This document shows, piece after piece, positions 8,151 through 17,407 of a DNA stretch of 41,411 nucleotides. Source of the DNA: Candidatus Zixiibacteriota bacterium (lineage in GTDB: Bacteria > Zixibacteria > MSB-5A5 > GN15 > JAAZOE01); the NCBI GenBank assembly GCA_023138975.1, contig JAGLON010000050.1, forward strand, positions 1 to 41,411, written 5' to 3'. The position numbers and the translations under genes were made by a program. The notes under the pieces are model-generated. The model worked only from the letters and a program-made list of their open reading frames with translations. It searched no databases and was not told where the DNA came from. Numbering within the stretch: position 1 is the stretch's first letter; each line of letters starts with the position of its first letter.

Positions 8151-8554
8151 TGGCCGACCAGATCGTTCTTGTTGATGCCTCAGTTGAGGTTGACGACGAA
8201 GCATATCCAGTTATCGGAAACACTATTGTCTTCACTGAAGGCAATGGTGAAACATCGGTAACCGCTGCATCCCAAGGGGGCCGGCCTATTCTGGTCGCCT
8301 CTCAGGATATAACTACCAAAGTCTCTACGGTGAAGTTCGAGGTTCCATCATCTGTTGAGATGATGAATAAGAGCCGGGAGATCGGAGCCAAAGGGATCGG
8401 GCGTGTAATCCGTATTTCCGGCACCGATGCCGGCGGCAACCGCCTCGGCCGCACTTTCCGAAGCGCTGCGCTGGTAACCGATCCAGAGAAGTCGATTCAG
8501 AATGAAGGTACTATCCCAATGGAGTTCAAAGCATCTCCTGCAGTACCTAGTTAA
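8150..8554 (+). CDS. Tail tube protein (Mu gpM-like)
   Basis: 134 residues, beta-rich. Builds the inner tube through which DNA passes. Size, composition and place (after sheath, before chaperone pair) fit the Mu M class; GNTIVFTEGNGETSV and a central strand pair are the visible family-like elements. AGGAG precedes the ATG. A GC-rich hairpin follows the stop. Confidence 0.82.
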   Translation: MADQIVLVDASVEVDDEAYPVIGNTIVFTEGNGETSVTAASQGGRPILVASQDITTKVSTVKFEVPSSVEMMNKSREIGAKGIGRVIRISGTDAGGNRLGRTFRSAALVTDPEKSIQNEGTIPMEFKASPAVPS

Positions 8555-8559
8555 ACTGC

Positions 8560-8578
8560 CCCGGCCAGTAAAGCCGGG
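8560..8578 (+). promoter_or_regulatory. GC-rich hairpin after the tail tube gene
   Basis: CCCGGC (8560-8565), loop CAGTAAA, GCCGGG (8573-8578). Followed by ATAATTT, not a clean T tract. It may protect the 3' end of tube mRNA or give partial termination, adjusting tube against chaperone levels. Confidence 0.45.
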
Positions 8579-8607
8579 ATAATTTCAGCAATGTCAAAGG
8601 TGAAAAT

Positions 8608-9039
8608 ATGAAAGATTCAATTCAAGTCGAGCTTGATGAGCCGATTATGTACTCTGCAAAAGATGGTGAAGTTGAGGGATCGTTTGTGACCTTGAAGCCG
8701 CCAACAGGAAAGCAGTCGCATATCTGCTGTGAGCTCGAGGCACTGATTCAGTCGTCTATCACGCAAAGCGCCGCCAATCTTCCGAAAGAGCTGATTGAGC
8801 AGGCGAAAGATAGCAAACAGGATGACGACGAGAAGATCGACGGCCCAACCATGATGACAATCATCAACGGTGGTGGCGCTGACATGAAAAAGTTTACTCT
8901 ACTATTCATCGATTTATTCAAACAGGTTGGAGAGATTGGTGGTGAAAAGACGCTGACTGCACCGATCATTGAGCGCCTTGACCATCGAGATCTCAGGAAG
9001 ATGATGGGGGAATATGCAGTAAATTTCGTTTACCTGTAG
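8608..9039 (+). CDS. Tail assembly chaperone, short form (gpG analogue)
   Basis: 143 residues, acidic. Helps tail proteins assemble around the tape measure. Starts at ATG 8608 after AAAGGTG. The last codons contain a -1 slippery heptamer, and a second reading frame continues to 9200 (see next entry). Position between tube and tape measure is the standard location for this pair. Confidence 0.82.
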   Translation: MKDSIQVELDEPIMYSAKDGEVEGSFVTLKPPTGKQSHICCELEALIQSSITQSAANLPKELIEQAKDSKQDDDEKIDGPTMMTIINGGGADMKKFTLLFIDLFKQVGEIGGEKTLTAPIIERLDHRDLRKMMGEYAVNFVYL

Positions 9040-9200
9040 AGATAATTGGAAATCCTGATTTTCAGTTCAGGCTATCATTTCTCGCTTATTGCTACAGGGG
9101 CGGAATAAGTATTGAATATCTTGAGGCGCAAACTGTGTCCAGGATACAAGAATTAGAGAAGCATGCAGATAAAATGGCTAAGGAGCTGAGTAGTGGCTAA
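8608..9200 (+). CDS. Tail assembly chaperone, -1 frameshift fusion (gpG-T analogue)
   Basis: A AAT TTC at 9021-9027 is an exact X XXY YYZ slippery site in the zero frame, four codons before the TAG at 9037. After a -1 slip the frame stays open to TAA 9198-9200, adding 57 residues (beginning RLPVEIIGNPDFQFRLSF and ending in a helix, RIQELEKHADKMAKELSS) for a 197-residue product. The open second frame has no start codon of its own nearby and its end overlaps the tape-measure start. This matches the conserved G/GT arrangement of tailed phages. Efficiency cannot be judged from sequence. Confidence 0.82.
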
Positions 9201-10683
9201 CAAATCATTCGTTGTTCAGTACCTTATCAAGATGAGGGATAAGTATTCCTCATCTGCGAACAAGGCTGCCAAAGCGACCGCGGGGCTTTCGTCAAAACTG
9301 ACCGGAGCCACAAGGAAGATGAGGCGGTTCGGCGACGAATCTAAAAAAACGTCTAGAAAAACTACAGCCGCATTTGCAAACATGAAATCTAGCATGCTTG
9401 GCTTTGCTGGTGGCGTTTCAGTGGTGCTCGGCATAAGAAAGTTCATCACCGAGGGGGCAAAGTTCCAAGATGCCATTGCAGACCTTGCCGCAATAACCGG
9501 GTCTGAAGGTGAGGCTCTAAAAACGCTCTCAAATGAGACTTTGCGATTAGCGAAAAACAGCAAGATCGCACAGAGTGAGGTGGCCGCAGCATTTAAGATT
9601 GTCGCGTCAGCAAAGTCAGAGCTCTTGAAAGACCCGCGAGGCTTGAGTCGAGTAACCGAGCAAGTTCTGTTGTTGAAAAATGCAACCGGGCTTGAGCTTG
9701 CGGAAGCGGCAACAGTAGTCACCGAGGCCATGAACCAATTTGGCGCAAGCGCAGATCAGGCTGCGAGGTTTGTGAATGTTCTCGCAGCAGGTTCGAAGGT
9801 TGGTGCGTCGGAAGTTGCGCAAACTGGAGCCGCCATTGTAAAGGCAGGCGTTGCCGCGAAACTTGCTGGATTGAGTTTTGAAGAAACAAACGCGGCCCTC
9901 CAGGTGCTTGCAAAAAATGGATTGAAGGCAGATATTGCCGGCACCGGGTTACAAACTGTTCTGCTCAAACTTGAATCTCAAAACAACCGCAAGATTAAGC
10001 CGTCGATTGTCGGTCTGGTTAATGCCTTCAAGAACCTAAATGACGCCAATCTGTCAGCCAAAGAGCAGTCAAAGCTGTTCGGGTTGGAGGGAATCAAGGT
10101 CGGAAACATCCTTGCATCAAATGCGCCGCTGATAAAGCAATGGACTAGAGAGATAACCGGCTCAAATGAGGCGCAGAAGCAGGCTGACAAGAGGTTGGCC
10201 ACGTTTAACGCAAAGCTGCGCGGGATAGGTATCACAATCAATGAATCGCTGATAAAGGCGTTTATACGTCTTGAGCCTACACTTTCAAAAGCAGCCGATG
10301 ACTTTACCGCATTCGTAGGGGGAATTGATGATTCAAGCATAAGAGCCTTTGCAGATACCGCTGAGATTCTTGTTGGCGCGCTCAAGCATGTTGCATTTTT
10401 TGCCGGTGAGGCGCTCGGAATCCTCAAGGGTATCGGTGAAATCATAGGGCAGGTGACAGCTGCTATTGTGAGTCTTGATTTCTCCCGGTTTGATTTGGAG
10501 AATGTATTCAGAATAGGAGGCGGTGAAACTGGAGGCGCTGCGGCACTTGCGCAACAAAGCGTTGGCGTTGACGTCGGAGTTAATGTTGGCCTGGCTCCAG
10601 GACTTGAGCAAACAACTGCGCCGGCAGTCACGCAGAGTGGCGCAAGGCGCTCCGATGTAGGCATGGCCTTGGCGGGTGGATAA
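9193..10683 (+). CDS. Tail tape measure protein
   Basis: 496 residues from GTG 9193, overlapping the frameshifted chaperone stop. Basic N-terminal coiled region (about 15-60), then a PhageMin_Tail-type core (GAKFQDAIADLAAITG, AEAATVVTEAMNQFG, LAAGSKVGASEVAQTGAAI, GTGLQTVLLKLESQ), with a hydrophobic stretch near residue 70 and another near 400. It sets tail length; at about 0.15 nm per residue the tail would be roughly 75 nm, short for a contractile tail. Confidence 0.92.
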   Translation: MANKSFVVQYLIKMRDKYSSSANKAAKATAGLSSKLTGATRKMRRFGDESKKTSRKTTAAFANMKSSMLGFAGGVSVVLGIRKFITEGAKFQDAIADLAAITGSEGEALKTLSNETLRLAKNSKIAQSEVAAAFKIVASAKSELLKDPRGLSRVTEQVLLLKNATGLELAEAATVVTEAMNQFGASADQAARFVNVLAAGSKVGASEVAQTGAAIVKAGVAAKLAGLSFEETNAALQVLAKNGLKADIAGTGLQTVLLKLESQNNRKIKPSIVGLVNAFKNLNDANLSAKEQSKLFGLEGIKVGNILASNAPLIKQWTREITGSNEAQKQADKRLATFNAKLRGIGITINESLIKAFIRLEPTLSKAADDFTAFVGGIDDSSIRAFADTAEILVGALKHVAFFAGEALGILKGIGEIIGQVTAAIVSLDFSRFDLENVFRIGGGETGGAAALAQQSVGVDVGVNVGLAPGLEQTTAPAVTQSGARRSDVGMALAGG

Positions 10684-11873
10684 TGAGTGAAATAATCGCA
10701 ACAAAGGAAGCCAGTTACAAAGGCGTAGCATTCCTCTGGAGATCGGCCCCGACTTCTGGTGGCCGGCGTGTAATCCCTTTCCTATATCCTCGCTCTGATA
10801 AGCAGGCTATTGAAGATCAGGGGTTGGCCCCCCGAAAGTTCTCGATCACTGGCATCATCTCGCATGATAACTATTTTGTTGTCCGGGATAACTTGCTTAG
10901 AGCTCTTGAGAATAAGGATGCCGGCGTGTTGGTCCATCCGACCTATGGTGAGATCAATGGCGTAAAAGCTGGTCGATACACTATCACTGAAAAGATCTCA
11001 GAGCTTGGCCGGGCTGAGATCACAATGGAATTCTTCATTGAGGATAGCAGTGGGATCCCCAGGGTTGCCGCCAACAGGACCAGCCAGGTTCGGGCGGCAA
11101 GTGATGCGCTGAATGGCTCCCTGTCAGCCGACCTGTCTGAAGGCTACACCGTGACAAGCAGCTTCACCGGTAACTTTGCATCCGCCGAGGAAGGCGCGGT
11201 CGATGTCGCGGCATCAATGACAGATGCGATAAAGAAGATAGAGCCACTTACCGACAAGTTAAACACATTTAGAGGTCAGGTAACGGCATACACCAACAAC
11301 ATCACAGCTTTGATTCAAGAGCCATCGAATCTTGCAGATAGCGTCGGACTATTGTTTAGCTCAATGAATGACTTATATGCAGCACCTGGGCAGACGCTAG
11401 ATGTGATCGCCGGCCTGTTCGGGTTCGGCGCCGATGATCCGGTATTTGCACAGAACACAGCAGGAAGAATCGAGAGGAAGCGCAACCAGGACTTGTTGAG
11501 AGCAAACATCAAGGCGCAATCTTTGAGCTATGCTTATCTAAATGCGGTTCAGGTTGAGTACGATAGTGAAACAGCGCTCAACGCAGTCAATGATGACCTC
11601 GAGGCGCAATATCTCGATGCTCGACAAAATGAACTTCTATCCAACGAAACGCTACTGAATCTTGATGCTTTGAGGGTTGAGGCAAATGCGGCCTTATCTG
11701 AAATCCTTCTTAACACCAGAAAGGTGATCACCATTGAGACCAGGCAGATCCCATTGAGCGTGTTGGTCTATCAATATTATGGATCAACTGATCTGGTGCC
11801 GACGATCGCCGTATTGAATAACATTCAACAGAATGCCTTTGTTTCCGGCCAAGTGCAGATCCTTACAGAATGA
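10683..11873 (+). CDS. Mu gpN-like tail / DNA circularisation protein
   Basis: 396 residues. The N-terminal domain (ASYKGVAFLWRSAPTSGGRR, DAGVLVHPTYGEINGVKAG, RAEITMEFFIE) is the hallmark of the Mu N family (DNA circularisation N-terminal domain), a baseplate-hub associated protein. It shares one base with the tape-measure stop and overlaps the next gene by four bases. Confidence 0.88.
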   Translation: MSEIIATKEASYKGVAFLWRSAPTSGGRRVIPFLYPRSDKQAIEDQGLAPRKFSITGIISHDNYFVVRDNLLRALENKDAGVLVHPTYGEINGVKAGRYTITEKISELGRAEITMEFFIEDSSGIPRVAANRTSQVRAASDALNGSLSADLSEGYTVTSSFTGNFASAEEGAVDVAASMTDAIKKIEPLTDKLNTFRGQVTAYTNNITALIQEPSNLADSVGLLFSSMNDLYAAPGQTLDVIAGLFGFGADDPVFAQNTAGRIERKRNQDLLRANIKAQSLSYAYLNAVQVEYDSETALNAVNDDLEAQYLDARQNELLSNETLLNLDALRVEANAALSEILLNTRKVITIETRQIPLSVLVYQYYGSTDLVPTIAVLNNIQQNAFVSGQVQILTE

Positions 11874-12964
11874 TTGAGCTCGAGGTCAATGGGGCTCCAT
11901 ATGCAGATTTTATCAGCGCATCGGTAACGCTTGCGCTCGATACGCTTGCTAATGATTTCACGTTTGTGGCCACGGCAGTCAAAGGTTTTCCGCCTTTCAA
12001 GGACGGCGATCGGGTTACTGTCACAGTTGATGAAGAACAAGTCCTTGAGGGATTCATTGACGGAGTAGAGGGCGAGGAGTCTGATGGCTCACATCTGATC
12101 AGCTATTCAGGCCGAGATAAAACCCAGGACCTGATCGACTCTGATATCGATGTGATCCCAGATATTCGAGCAGATGGCGATCTGACGCTAAAGCGCCTCA
12201 TCGAAATAGTGATTGAGCATATTGGCGCAGACATCCAGGTTGTCGATACGCTTGAGCCAGATCCATTCAATGCAGCCGAGGACATAGCGGCACCGAAAGT
12301 TGGAGAGAATGCGCTCGAATTCATTATGTTCTATGCCACAAAGCGCCAGGCGATCCTGACCTCTGATGGAGATGGAAATATAGTAATCACCCAATCATCA
12401 CCGATAAACTCAGAGCAGATCCTGCAGAGTGTCGATGGATGGGATAACAATATTATTACGCAATCCTGGGTGGTTGCATCCCGCAATAAATTCAATCGAT
12501 ATATTGCAAAGGGCCAGTTAGACCCCGTTGCCTTAAACCTGACTCCTTCGCCTGACATTGCCGAGGTTCAGTCGCAGGGCAACGAGGTCACCGATGAAGA
12601 TGTGAGGGCCGGTCGACAGCGGGTCATCACAGAGAAGAAGGGGTACAGCTCTGAGCAGCTCGCCAATCGCGCAAAGTGGTCAAAGCAATTGGCGAAGGCC
12701 AAGGCAACCCGCTTCAGCTGCGTTGTTAAGGGTCACTCAAAAGGTGATGGCGGAATCTGGATCCCCAATGAGCTCGCCTATGTGATTTCTCAGGCGGCCG
12801 ATATCCAGAGAGCCATGCTGATCAACTCTCTGACATTCACCGAATCAGAGGGGCAGCGAACCGCCACGGCGCTGAATCTTGTAGAGAGGGATGTCTATAC
12901 CATCAATGAGAAGATATTGAGCCAGAAGCCAACAGGAGAGCAGAACGATGCCTTCACTAATTAG
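11870..12964 (+). CDS. Baseplate hub protein (Mu gpP-like)
   Basis: 364 residues. Forms the ring at the tail tip to which the spike attaches (gp27/gpD class). Visible elements: N-terminal beta domain, GFIDGVEGEE and SYSGRDKTQDLIDSD, then ALEFIMFYATKRQAILTSDG near the middle. Located between N-like and spike genes as in Mu. It overlaps the next gene by 17 bases. Confidence 0.88.
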   Translation: MIELEVNGAPYADFISASVTLALDTLANDFTFVATAVKGFPPFKDGDRVTVTVDEEQVLEGFIDGVEGEESDGSHLISYSGRDKTQDLIDSDIDVIPDIRADGDLTLKRLIEIVIEHIGADIQVVDTLEPDPFNAAEDIAAPKVGENALEFIMFYATKRQAILTSDGDGNIVITQSSPINSEQILQSVDGWDNNIITQSWVVASRNKFNRYIAKGQLDPVALNLTPSPDIAEVQSQGNEVTDEDVRAGRQRVITEKKGYSSEQLANRAKWSKQLAKAKATRFSCVVKGHSKGDGGIWIPNELAYVISQAADIQRAMLINSLTFTESEGQRTATALNLVERDVYTINEKILSQKPTGEQNDAFTN

Positions 12965-13400
12965 TCGGCTATGGGGCGTTATAACAGGAGGTGACGCCGG
13001 AAAGACATTCCCTCAGCAGCAGGGTAAGGCGCTTGACCGCGTTGGCGATATGTTTGTTGCATTCCCTTATGGACTGTATTCAAACCTACCTAATGGGCAG
13101 ATGTTCAAGGTCATTGATGAGGATGGCCGGGTTATATTGGGCTTGACAGTTGAGCGGCCTGATGGCGTTGCTCAGGGAGAGGTTGTTGTCTTTCACCCAG
13201 GAACCGACACAAAAATTCATTTAACAAATAGCAATGAGCTAAATATCGAAACATCAAAGGTAAACATAATCGCCTCTGATAGTGTTAATATTGATGCGCC
13301 GGTCACCAATATTGGCGTCGGCGGAAAGAAGATTGCACTTGATGGTGATCCGATTGTTGCTGGACTGATTGTTGCAAGCGGAACAAATAAGAGTATTTAG
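12948..13400 (+). CDS. Baseplate spike / assembly protein (Mu gp45-like)
   Basis: 150 residues. An N-terminal OB-type region (DRVGDMFVAFPYGLYSNLPN) is followed by a short beta-helical repeat region (HLTNSNELNIETSKVNIIAS, SVNIDAPVTNIGVGGKKIAL) that would form the membrane-piercing spike. Fits gp45/gpV class by order and architecture. Confidence 0.85.
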   Translation: MPSLISRLWGVITGGDAGKTFPQQQGKALDRVGDMFVAFPYGLYSNLPNGQMFKVIDEDGRVILGLTVERPDGVAQGEVVVFHPGTDTKIHLTNSNELNIETSKVNIIASDSVNIDAPVTNIGVGGKKIALDGDPIVAGLIVASGTNKSI

Positions 13401-13401
13401 C

Positions 13402-13845
13402 ATGGCGACTGACGTTTCACTTACAGATGAAAAAGGATATTACGATTTTTCCTGGACGGAATCAGGCGACATATCGACTGAGCAATCACTTGATACCGCA
13501 ATCCTTATGTCAATTTTTAATGAGGTCCGGGCGAGCTCCGCTGAAGTTCCTGAATCAAATGCGCGCAGGGGGTGGCTCGGAAATCAATCAACTCCTGGAT
13601 TTGAGCAAGGTTCAAAGCAATGGCTGTTCGGCCAAGAGCGGTTGACCGGCTCTGTACTCGCTGAACTTGGGCCGGTTGTGCGTAATGGGTTACAATGGCT
13701 CATCGATGACGGAATAGCCGTGAGCGTTGAAGTCGGCAATGCCAGAATCATCAATGGCGCAGTAACAATTGAGGTTCTTCTCGGAAGATCCGGATCGGTT
13801 GTTGAAAAGAAGGTATATGAGCTTTGGGAGAATACTTTTAAATGA
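13402..13845 (+). CDS. Baseplate wedge protein (Mu gp46-like)
   Basis: 147 residues from ATG 13402 just after the spike stop. DVSLTDEKGYYDFSW and the later helix-strand pattern (SIFNEVRASSAEVP, RGWLGNQST) are the familiar gp46 pattern (gp25-like wedge). Its stop overlaps the gpJ-like start (ATGA). Confidence 0.85.
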   Translation: MATDVSLTDEKGYYDFSWTESGDISTEQSLDTAILMSIFNEVRASSAEVPESNARRGWLGNQSTPGFEQGSKQWLFGQERLTGSVLAELGPVVRNGLQWLIDDGIAVSVEVGNARIINGAVTIEVLLGRSGSVVEKKVYELWENTFK

Positions 13846-15392
13846 GCGTAGGCACTCCAGATAGTGAAGAGACGGTTGTAAGCAATATCAGCGTTGATGT
13901 TGCAAGAGCCGCTCCTGATTCAAATCCATATCTCCTTGTTCATTGGCTCAATTCCCTGATCAATGGCATTGCCAGAAGGATCTTTGATTTCTATGGCGAT
14001 CTGAATGCGGCTGAATTGCGCCTGATGCCGGATACCGCAGATGAAGATACAGCGCCGAGATGGGGCGCAATCTACGGCAAGTCAAAGCTTCCAGCCAGCC
14101 AATCAAACGGAAATGCCGTTGCAACTGGAATTGCTGGATCAATAATCCCTGCCGGAACCTCATTGACATCTGATGGAACCGAATTCACTTCATCGTCAAG
14201 CGCGACCATAGCCGACAACTCCATTCAAATTTTAAGCATCACCAGAAGCGGAACGACCGCAACCGTGACAACGGTGAGTGATCACGGTCTCGCTTCAGCT
14301 GTTCCAATAACAATCTCAGGAGCAGATCAGGCTGAATACAATCTGACGGATGCTGAAATCACGGTGACCGGGCTTGATACGTTCACATATCAGATCGCTG
14401 GATCGCCGACAACTCCGGCAACCGGGACAATTCTCGCAGATTTCACAACCGCATCAGTCCCCGTTGTGAGCGCTGAATTTGGCGCTGACACAAATCTTGA
14501 TGCCGATTCACCGATGAAGCTACAAAGCCCAATTGTCGGGGTGAACGATACTCTGAACGCTGATTTTGGTGCGATAGGTGGCGGCACAGACGAGGAGACG
14601 ACCGTAGCATTCAAAGCGCGCTATCTTGACCGCATCCAAAACCCTGTTGCGCATTTCAATGAATCTGACATCATCGACAAGGCCAAGGAGGTTCCTGGCG
14701 TTACGCGGGTATTTGTAGAAGGCGCCGGCACTGAAGTTGGATCCATTTCAGTTTCTGCAATCACAAGAAGCGGAAATGTGGCAAAAGTGGTGACTGCAAC
14801 AGATCACGGCTTTGATGATGGCCAGTCTACATCGATCACTGGTGCCGGCGAGTCTGAATATAATGTGACTAACGCAAGAATCATTGTTGAGGATTCTGTG
14901 ACATTTTATTTCGTCGTACTTGGATCTCCCGCAACTCCCGCAACTGGAGTGATAACTGCAGCAGCGACTATATCGCTTGGGCAGGTGAGAACATTCTTCA
15001 TGAGGGACAATGATGATAATCCGATCCCTACTGCATCAGAAGTTGCCGATGTAAAAGCAGCGATTGATGAGATCCTGCCTGCAAACACATCGACCAATGA
15101 TAATATTGTAAGCGCTCCAATTGGCGTTGACGTTGATTTCACGTTCACTGAGCTTACCCCGAACACATCAACCATGAAAACGGCCGTAACCAATAACCTT
15201 GAACAATTCTTTGAGGAGCGCACAACGGTTGGGCTTGATGTTGATGAGGATTTGTACCGAGCTGCAATCGCCAATACCGTCGACACCGAAACAGGTGCGA
15301 CAGTTGAGAGCTTTGCAATTTCCGCTCCTATTGGCGATATATCAATTGACTCAGGGCAGATCGCCGTTCTTGGCACTGCGACCTATCCATGA
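13842..15392 (+). CDS. Baseplate J-like protein (Mu gp47-like) with two inserted beta modules
   Basis: 516 residues, about 150 more than Mu gp47. The extra length is explained by two related inserts, at about residues 128-200 (ILSITRSGTTATVTTVSDHG ... SPTTPATGTI) and 302-373 (ISVSAITRSGNVAKVVTATDHG by pattern ... SPATPATGVI). The core keeps the J family features: NLDADSPMKLQSPIVGVND, GGGTDEETTVAFKARYLDRI, NESDIIDKAKEVPGVTRVFV. The inserts are likely surface decorations of the baseplate. Confidence 0.87.
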   Translation: MSVGTPDSEETVVSNISVDVARAAPDSNPYLLVHWLNSLINGIARRIFDFYGDLNAAELRLMPDTADEDTAPRWGAIYGKSKLPASQSNGNAVATGIAGSIIPAGTSLTSDGTEFTSSSSATIADNSIQILSITRSGTTATVTTVSDHGLASAVPITISGADQAEYNLTDAEITVTGLDTFTYQIAGSPTTPATGTILADFTTASVPVVSAEFGADTNLDADSPMKLQSPIVGVNDTLNADFGAIGGGTDEETTVAFKARYLDRIQNPVAHFNESDIIDKAKEVPGVTRVFVEGAGTEVGSISVSAITRSGNVAKVVTATDHGFDDGQSTSITGAGESEYNVTNARIIVEDSVTFYFVVLGSPATPATGVITAAATISLGQVRTFFMRDNDDNPIPTASEVADVKAAIDEILPANTSTNDNIVSAPIGVDVDFTFTELTPNTSTMKTAVTNNLEQFFEERTTVGLDVDEDLYRAAIANTVDTETGATVESFAISAPIGDISIDSGQIAVLGTATYP

Positions 15393-15985
15393 TTAAAAAA
15401 TTCTCTTTAGAAGATCACACAAGCGCCTTGGCAGATTATCTGCCAAATGGCAGGTTGTTTGAGGCAAAAGGGATAAGCGACTCAAACTTTAGGCAATTGC
15501 TGCGCGGTTTATCTGGCGAGCTGTTCAACGCCCAAGGATATCTGAAAACTCTGGATGAGGAATACATACCAGATCTAACCAATCTTTTTCTTGACGAATG
15601 GGAGCAGGCGCTAGGTATCCCGGACGAATGCTTTTCTGGAACTGGATCCAACGATGATCGCAGGAGGGGTATTCTTGTGAAGCTTGCTGCGCTTGGAGTT
15701 CAGACTGCACAGGAATTTGAAGATCTTGGAGAATTGTTTGGGGTTGATGTAAATGTATCTCCAGGCATTGAGGCTGCCAGCTTCGCGTTATCATTCCCTA
15801 TTATATTTTCCAATTCTCCGGCAGATTCACGCCATATAATCGTTGTTGATTTCCCCATACCCGTTGGAGGCTTTTTCATATACAATTTCCCTATATCGTT
15901 TGGGGAGAGTTCGCAGTTTATCCTGAAATGCTTATTCAGCAAATTGCGCCCGGCTAACTGTAAGATAATTTTTAGGAATATCTGA
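15389..15985 (+). CDS. Baseplate protein (Mu gp48-like, DUF2313/YmfQ)
   Basis: 198 residues, overlapping the J-like stop by four bases. SALADYLPNGRLFEAKG near the start, FLDEWEQALGIPDECF and RRRGILVKLAALGVQTAQEF are typical of the gp48/YmfQ family. It links baseplate and tail fibres. Confidence 0.86.
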   Translation: MIKKFSLEDHTSALADYLPNGRLFEAKGISDSNFRQLLRGLSGELFNAQGYLKTLDEEYIPDLTNLFLDEWEQALGIPDECFSGTGSNDDRRRGILVKLAALGVQTAQEFEDLGELFGVDVNVSPGIEAASFALSFPIIFSNSPADSRHIIVVDFPIPVGGFFIYNFPISFGESSQFILKCLFSKLRPANCKIIFRNI

Positions 15986-15986
15986 T

Positions 15987-17072
15987 ATGCAAGATCTTAA
16001 TGACAAAATTAACAATGGCGGTGCAACTGCTGACGGACAGTTATCCGCAGATGAATGGAACCAACTTCCTTCTGAGATTCAGAATATAATTGAGGCGCTT
16101 GGGATAACCCTTAGTGGCGCGGATTTAAACCAGCTCGGAAAAGGCATTGCTGGGTATGTCGCAAACGGCGCGTTTTACACTGATGGAGGCGCTGCAAATG
16201 CTTATGTATTGGCAGCGGTTGGAGGTAAGCAGCTTCCGCCTGCCTACGCCGATGGAATGCTTGCCTCATTCTTTCCCGATAACTCAAACACTGGAGCTTC
16301 AACTGTAAATATCGGCGCTCTTGGAGTAAAAAACATTGTCAACACATCGGGTGGCGGCAAAATAGCGTCAGGAATTAGAGTTGATCTGCGCTACAGATTG
16401 GGAACTGATGATTTTGAAATCCTTAATTCTCCTGTCGCATCGCGAGAAAATCTTTTAATCGGAAATTTTAGTATCAATCAACGAGGAGTTTCCGGGACTG
16501 TTATTTTAGGTGCTGGTGTATATGGCCACGACAGATTCAAGGCGGGATCTGGCGGGTGTACATATACCTTTGCAACTTCAAATAATGTGACAACAATCAC
16601 CATCTCTGCCGGCACATTGATTCAAGAGGTCGAGGGCCTTAACATTGAGTCAGCGGATTACGTGTTAAGCTGGCAAGGGACGGCTCAAGCCCAAATTGAT
16701 TCAGGCGGATTTGGTGATTCTGGATTAGTTGCGGATACTCTTGTTGGTGGCACAAGCGCCATTATTGAATGGGGAACTGGAACTATATCGTTACCACAGC
16801 TTGAAAAAGGTGTCATTCCAACTGACTTTGTGCCGAGATTAATAGGCGACGAGCTTGCATTGTGTGAAAGATATTTCCAGGCATTGACTACACGAGTTGA
16901 ATCAGCAACCCAACAGGGAACAATAATCATATTTCATACAGAAATGAGAGCAACACCCACTGTATCAGGAGGCGGTGCCGGATTTACGAGCACTGGTATT
17001 AATGCTGATGGTTGGACAGGACACCAGACTACAGCAGCAAGTGTTGCTCTATCTTTCGCAGCGGAGCTATAA
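15987..17072 (+). CDS. Tail fibre / receptor-binding protein
   Basis: 361 residues. Follows the baseplate set, as tail fibres do. The N-terminal region (ADEWNQLPSEIQNIIEALG) resembles fibre attachment domains. The centre and end (NLLIGNFSINQRGVSGTVI, YGHDRFKAGSGGC, QLEKGVIPTDFVPRLIGDEL followed by LCERYFQ) is a C-terminal domain often seen in host-recognition proteins. Host range cannot be predicted. Confidence 0.8.
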   Translation: MQDLNDKINNGGATADGQLSADEWNQLPSEIQNIIEALGITLSGADLNQLGKGIAGYVANGAFYTDGGAANAYVLAAVGGKQLPPAYADGMLASFFPDNSNTGASTVNIGALGVKNIVNTSGGGKIASGIRVDLRYRLGTDDFEILNSPVASRENLLIGNFSINQRGVSGTVILGAGVYGHDRFKAGSGGCTYTFATSNNVTTITISAGTLIQEVEGLNIESADYVLSWQGTAQAQIDSGGFGDSGLVADTLVGGTSAIIEWGTGTISLPQLEKGVIPTDFVPRLIGDELALCERYFQALTTRVESATQQGTIIIFHTEMRATPTVSGGGAGFTSTGINADGWTGHQTTAASVALSFAAEL

Positions 17073-17074
17073 CA

Positions 17075-17407
17075 ATGATTGAATCAATTAAAAAACAAGG
17101 TGATGGCTGGTTAGTGAACGGTAATCTGTCTGTTCCTAATGATGAGCGCAATAGAGACTGCCAGGAAGTGTTACGCTACATCGCAGATGGCGGCACTGTA
17201 GATGATGAATTCACACAGGTTGAATTAGACCAGCAATCAGCAGATGGAAGGCTAAAGGCATTAGGTAATACTGATGCCGATATGGCTCGTATCATCGAAG
17301 ATATTTACGATTATCTGGAAACCAGCGATCCAGCATTTGCAGCAGCAATGCCACAATCTGTGAAAGATAAGGTAGAAAATCGCAAGTCTTTAAGAGCTGC
17401 GCTGTAA
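17075..17407 (+). CDS. Small acidic protein after the fibre, possibly fibre assembly
   Basis: 110 residues from ATG 17075, three bases after the fibre stop. Hydrophilic, acidic; a C-terminal helical part (ADMARIIEDIYDYLETSDP). The position suggests a fibre accessory or chaperone, but no family is recognised. Confidence 0.6.
   Translation: MIESIKKQGDGWLVNGNLSVPNDERNRDCQEVLRYIADGGTVDDEFTQVELDQQSADGRLKALGNTDADMARIIEDIYDYLETSDPAFAAAMPQSVKDKVENRKSLRAAL

Noticed and set aside
9978..10664. 228-residue open frame on the minus strand across the tape measure gene
   Set aside because: Antisense to a well-supported gene, low-complexity Ser/Ala/Pro composition, no RBS or neighbour coupling.
14906..15376. 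156-residue minus-strand frame in the J-like gene
   Set aside because: Mirror of Thr/Ala-rich coding sequence; no independent support.
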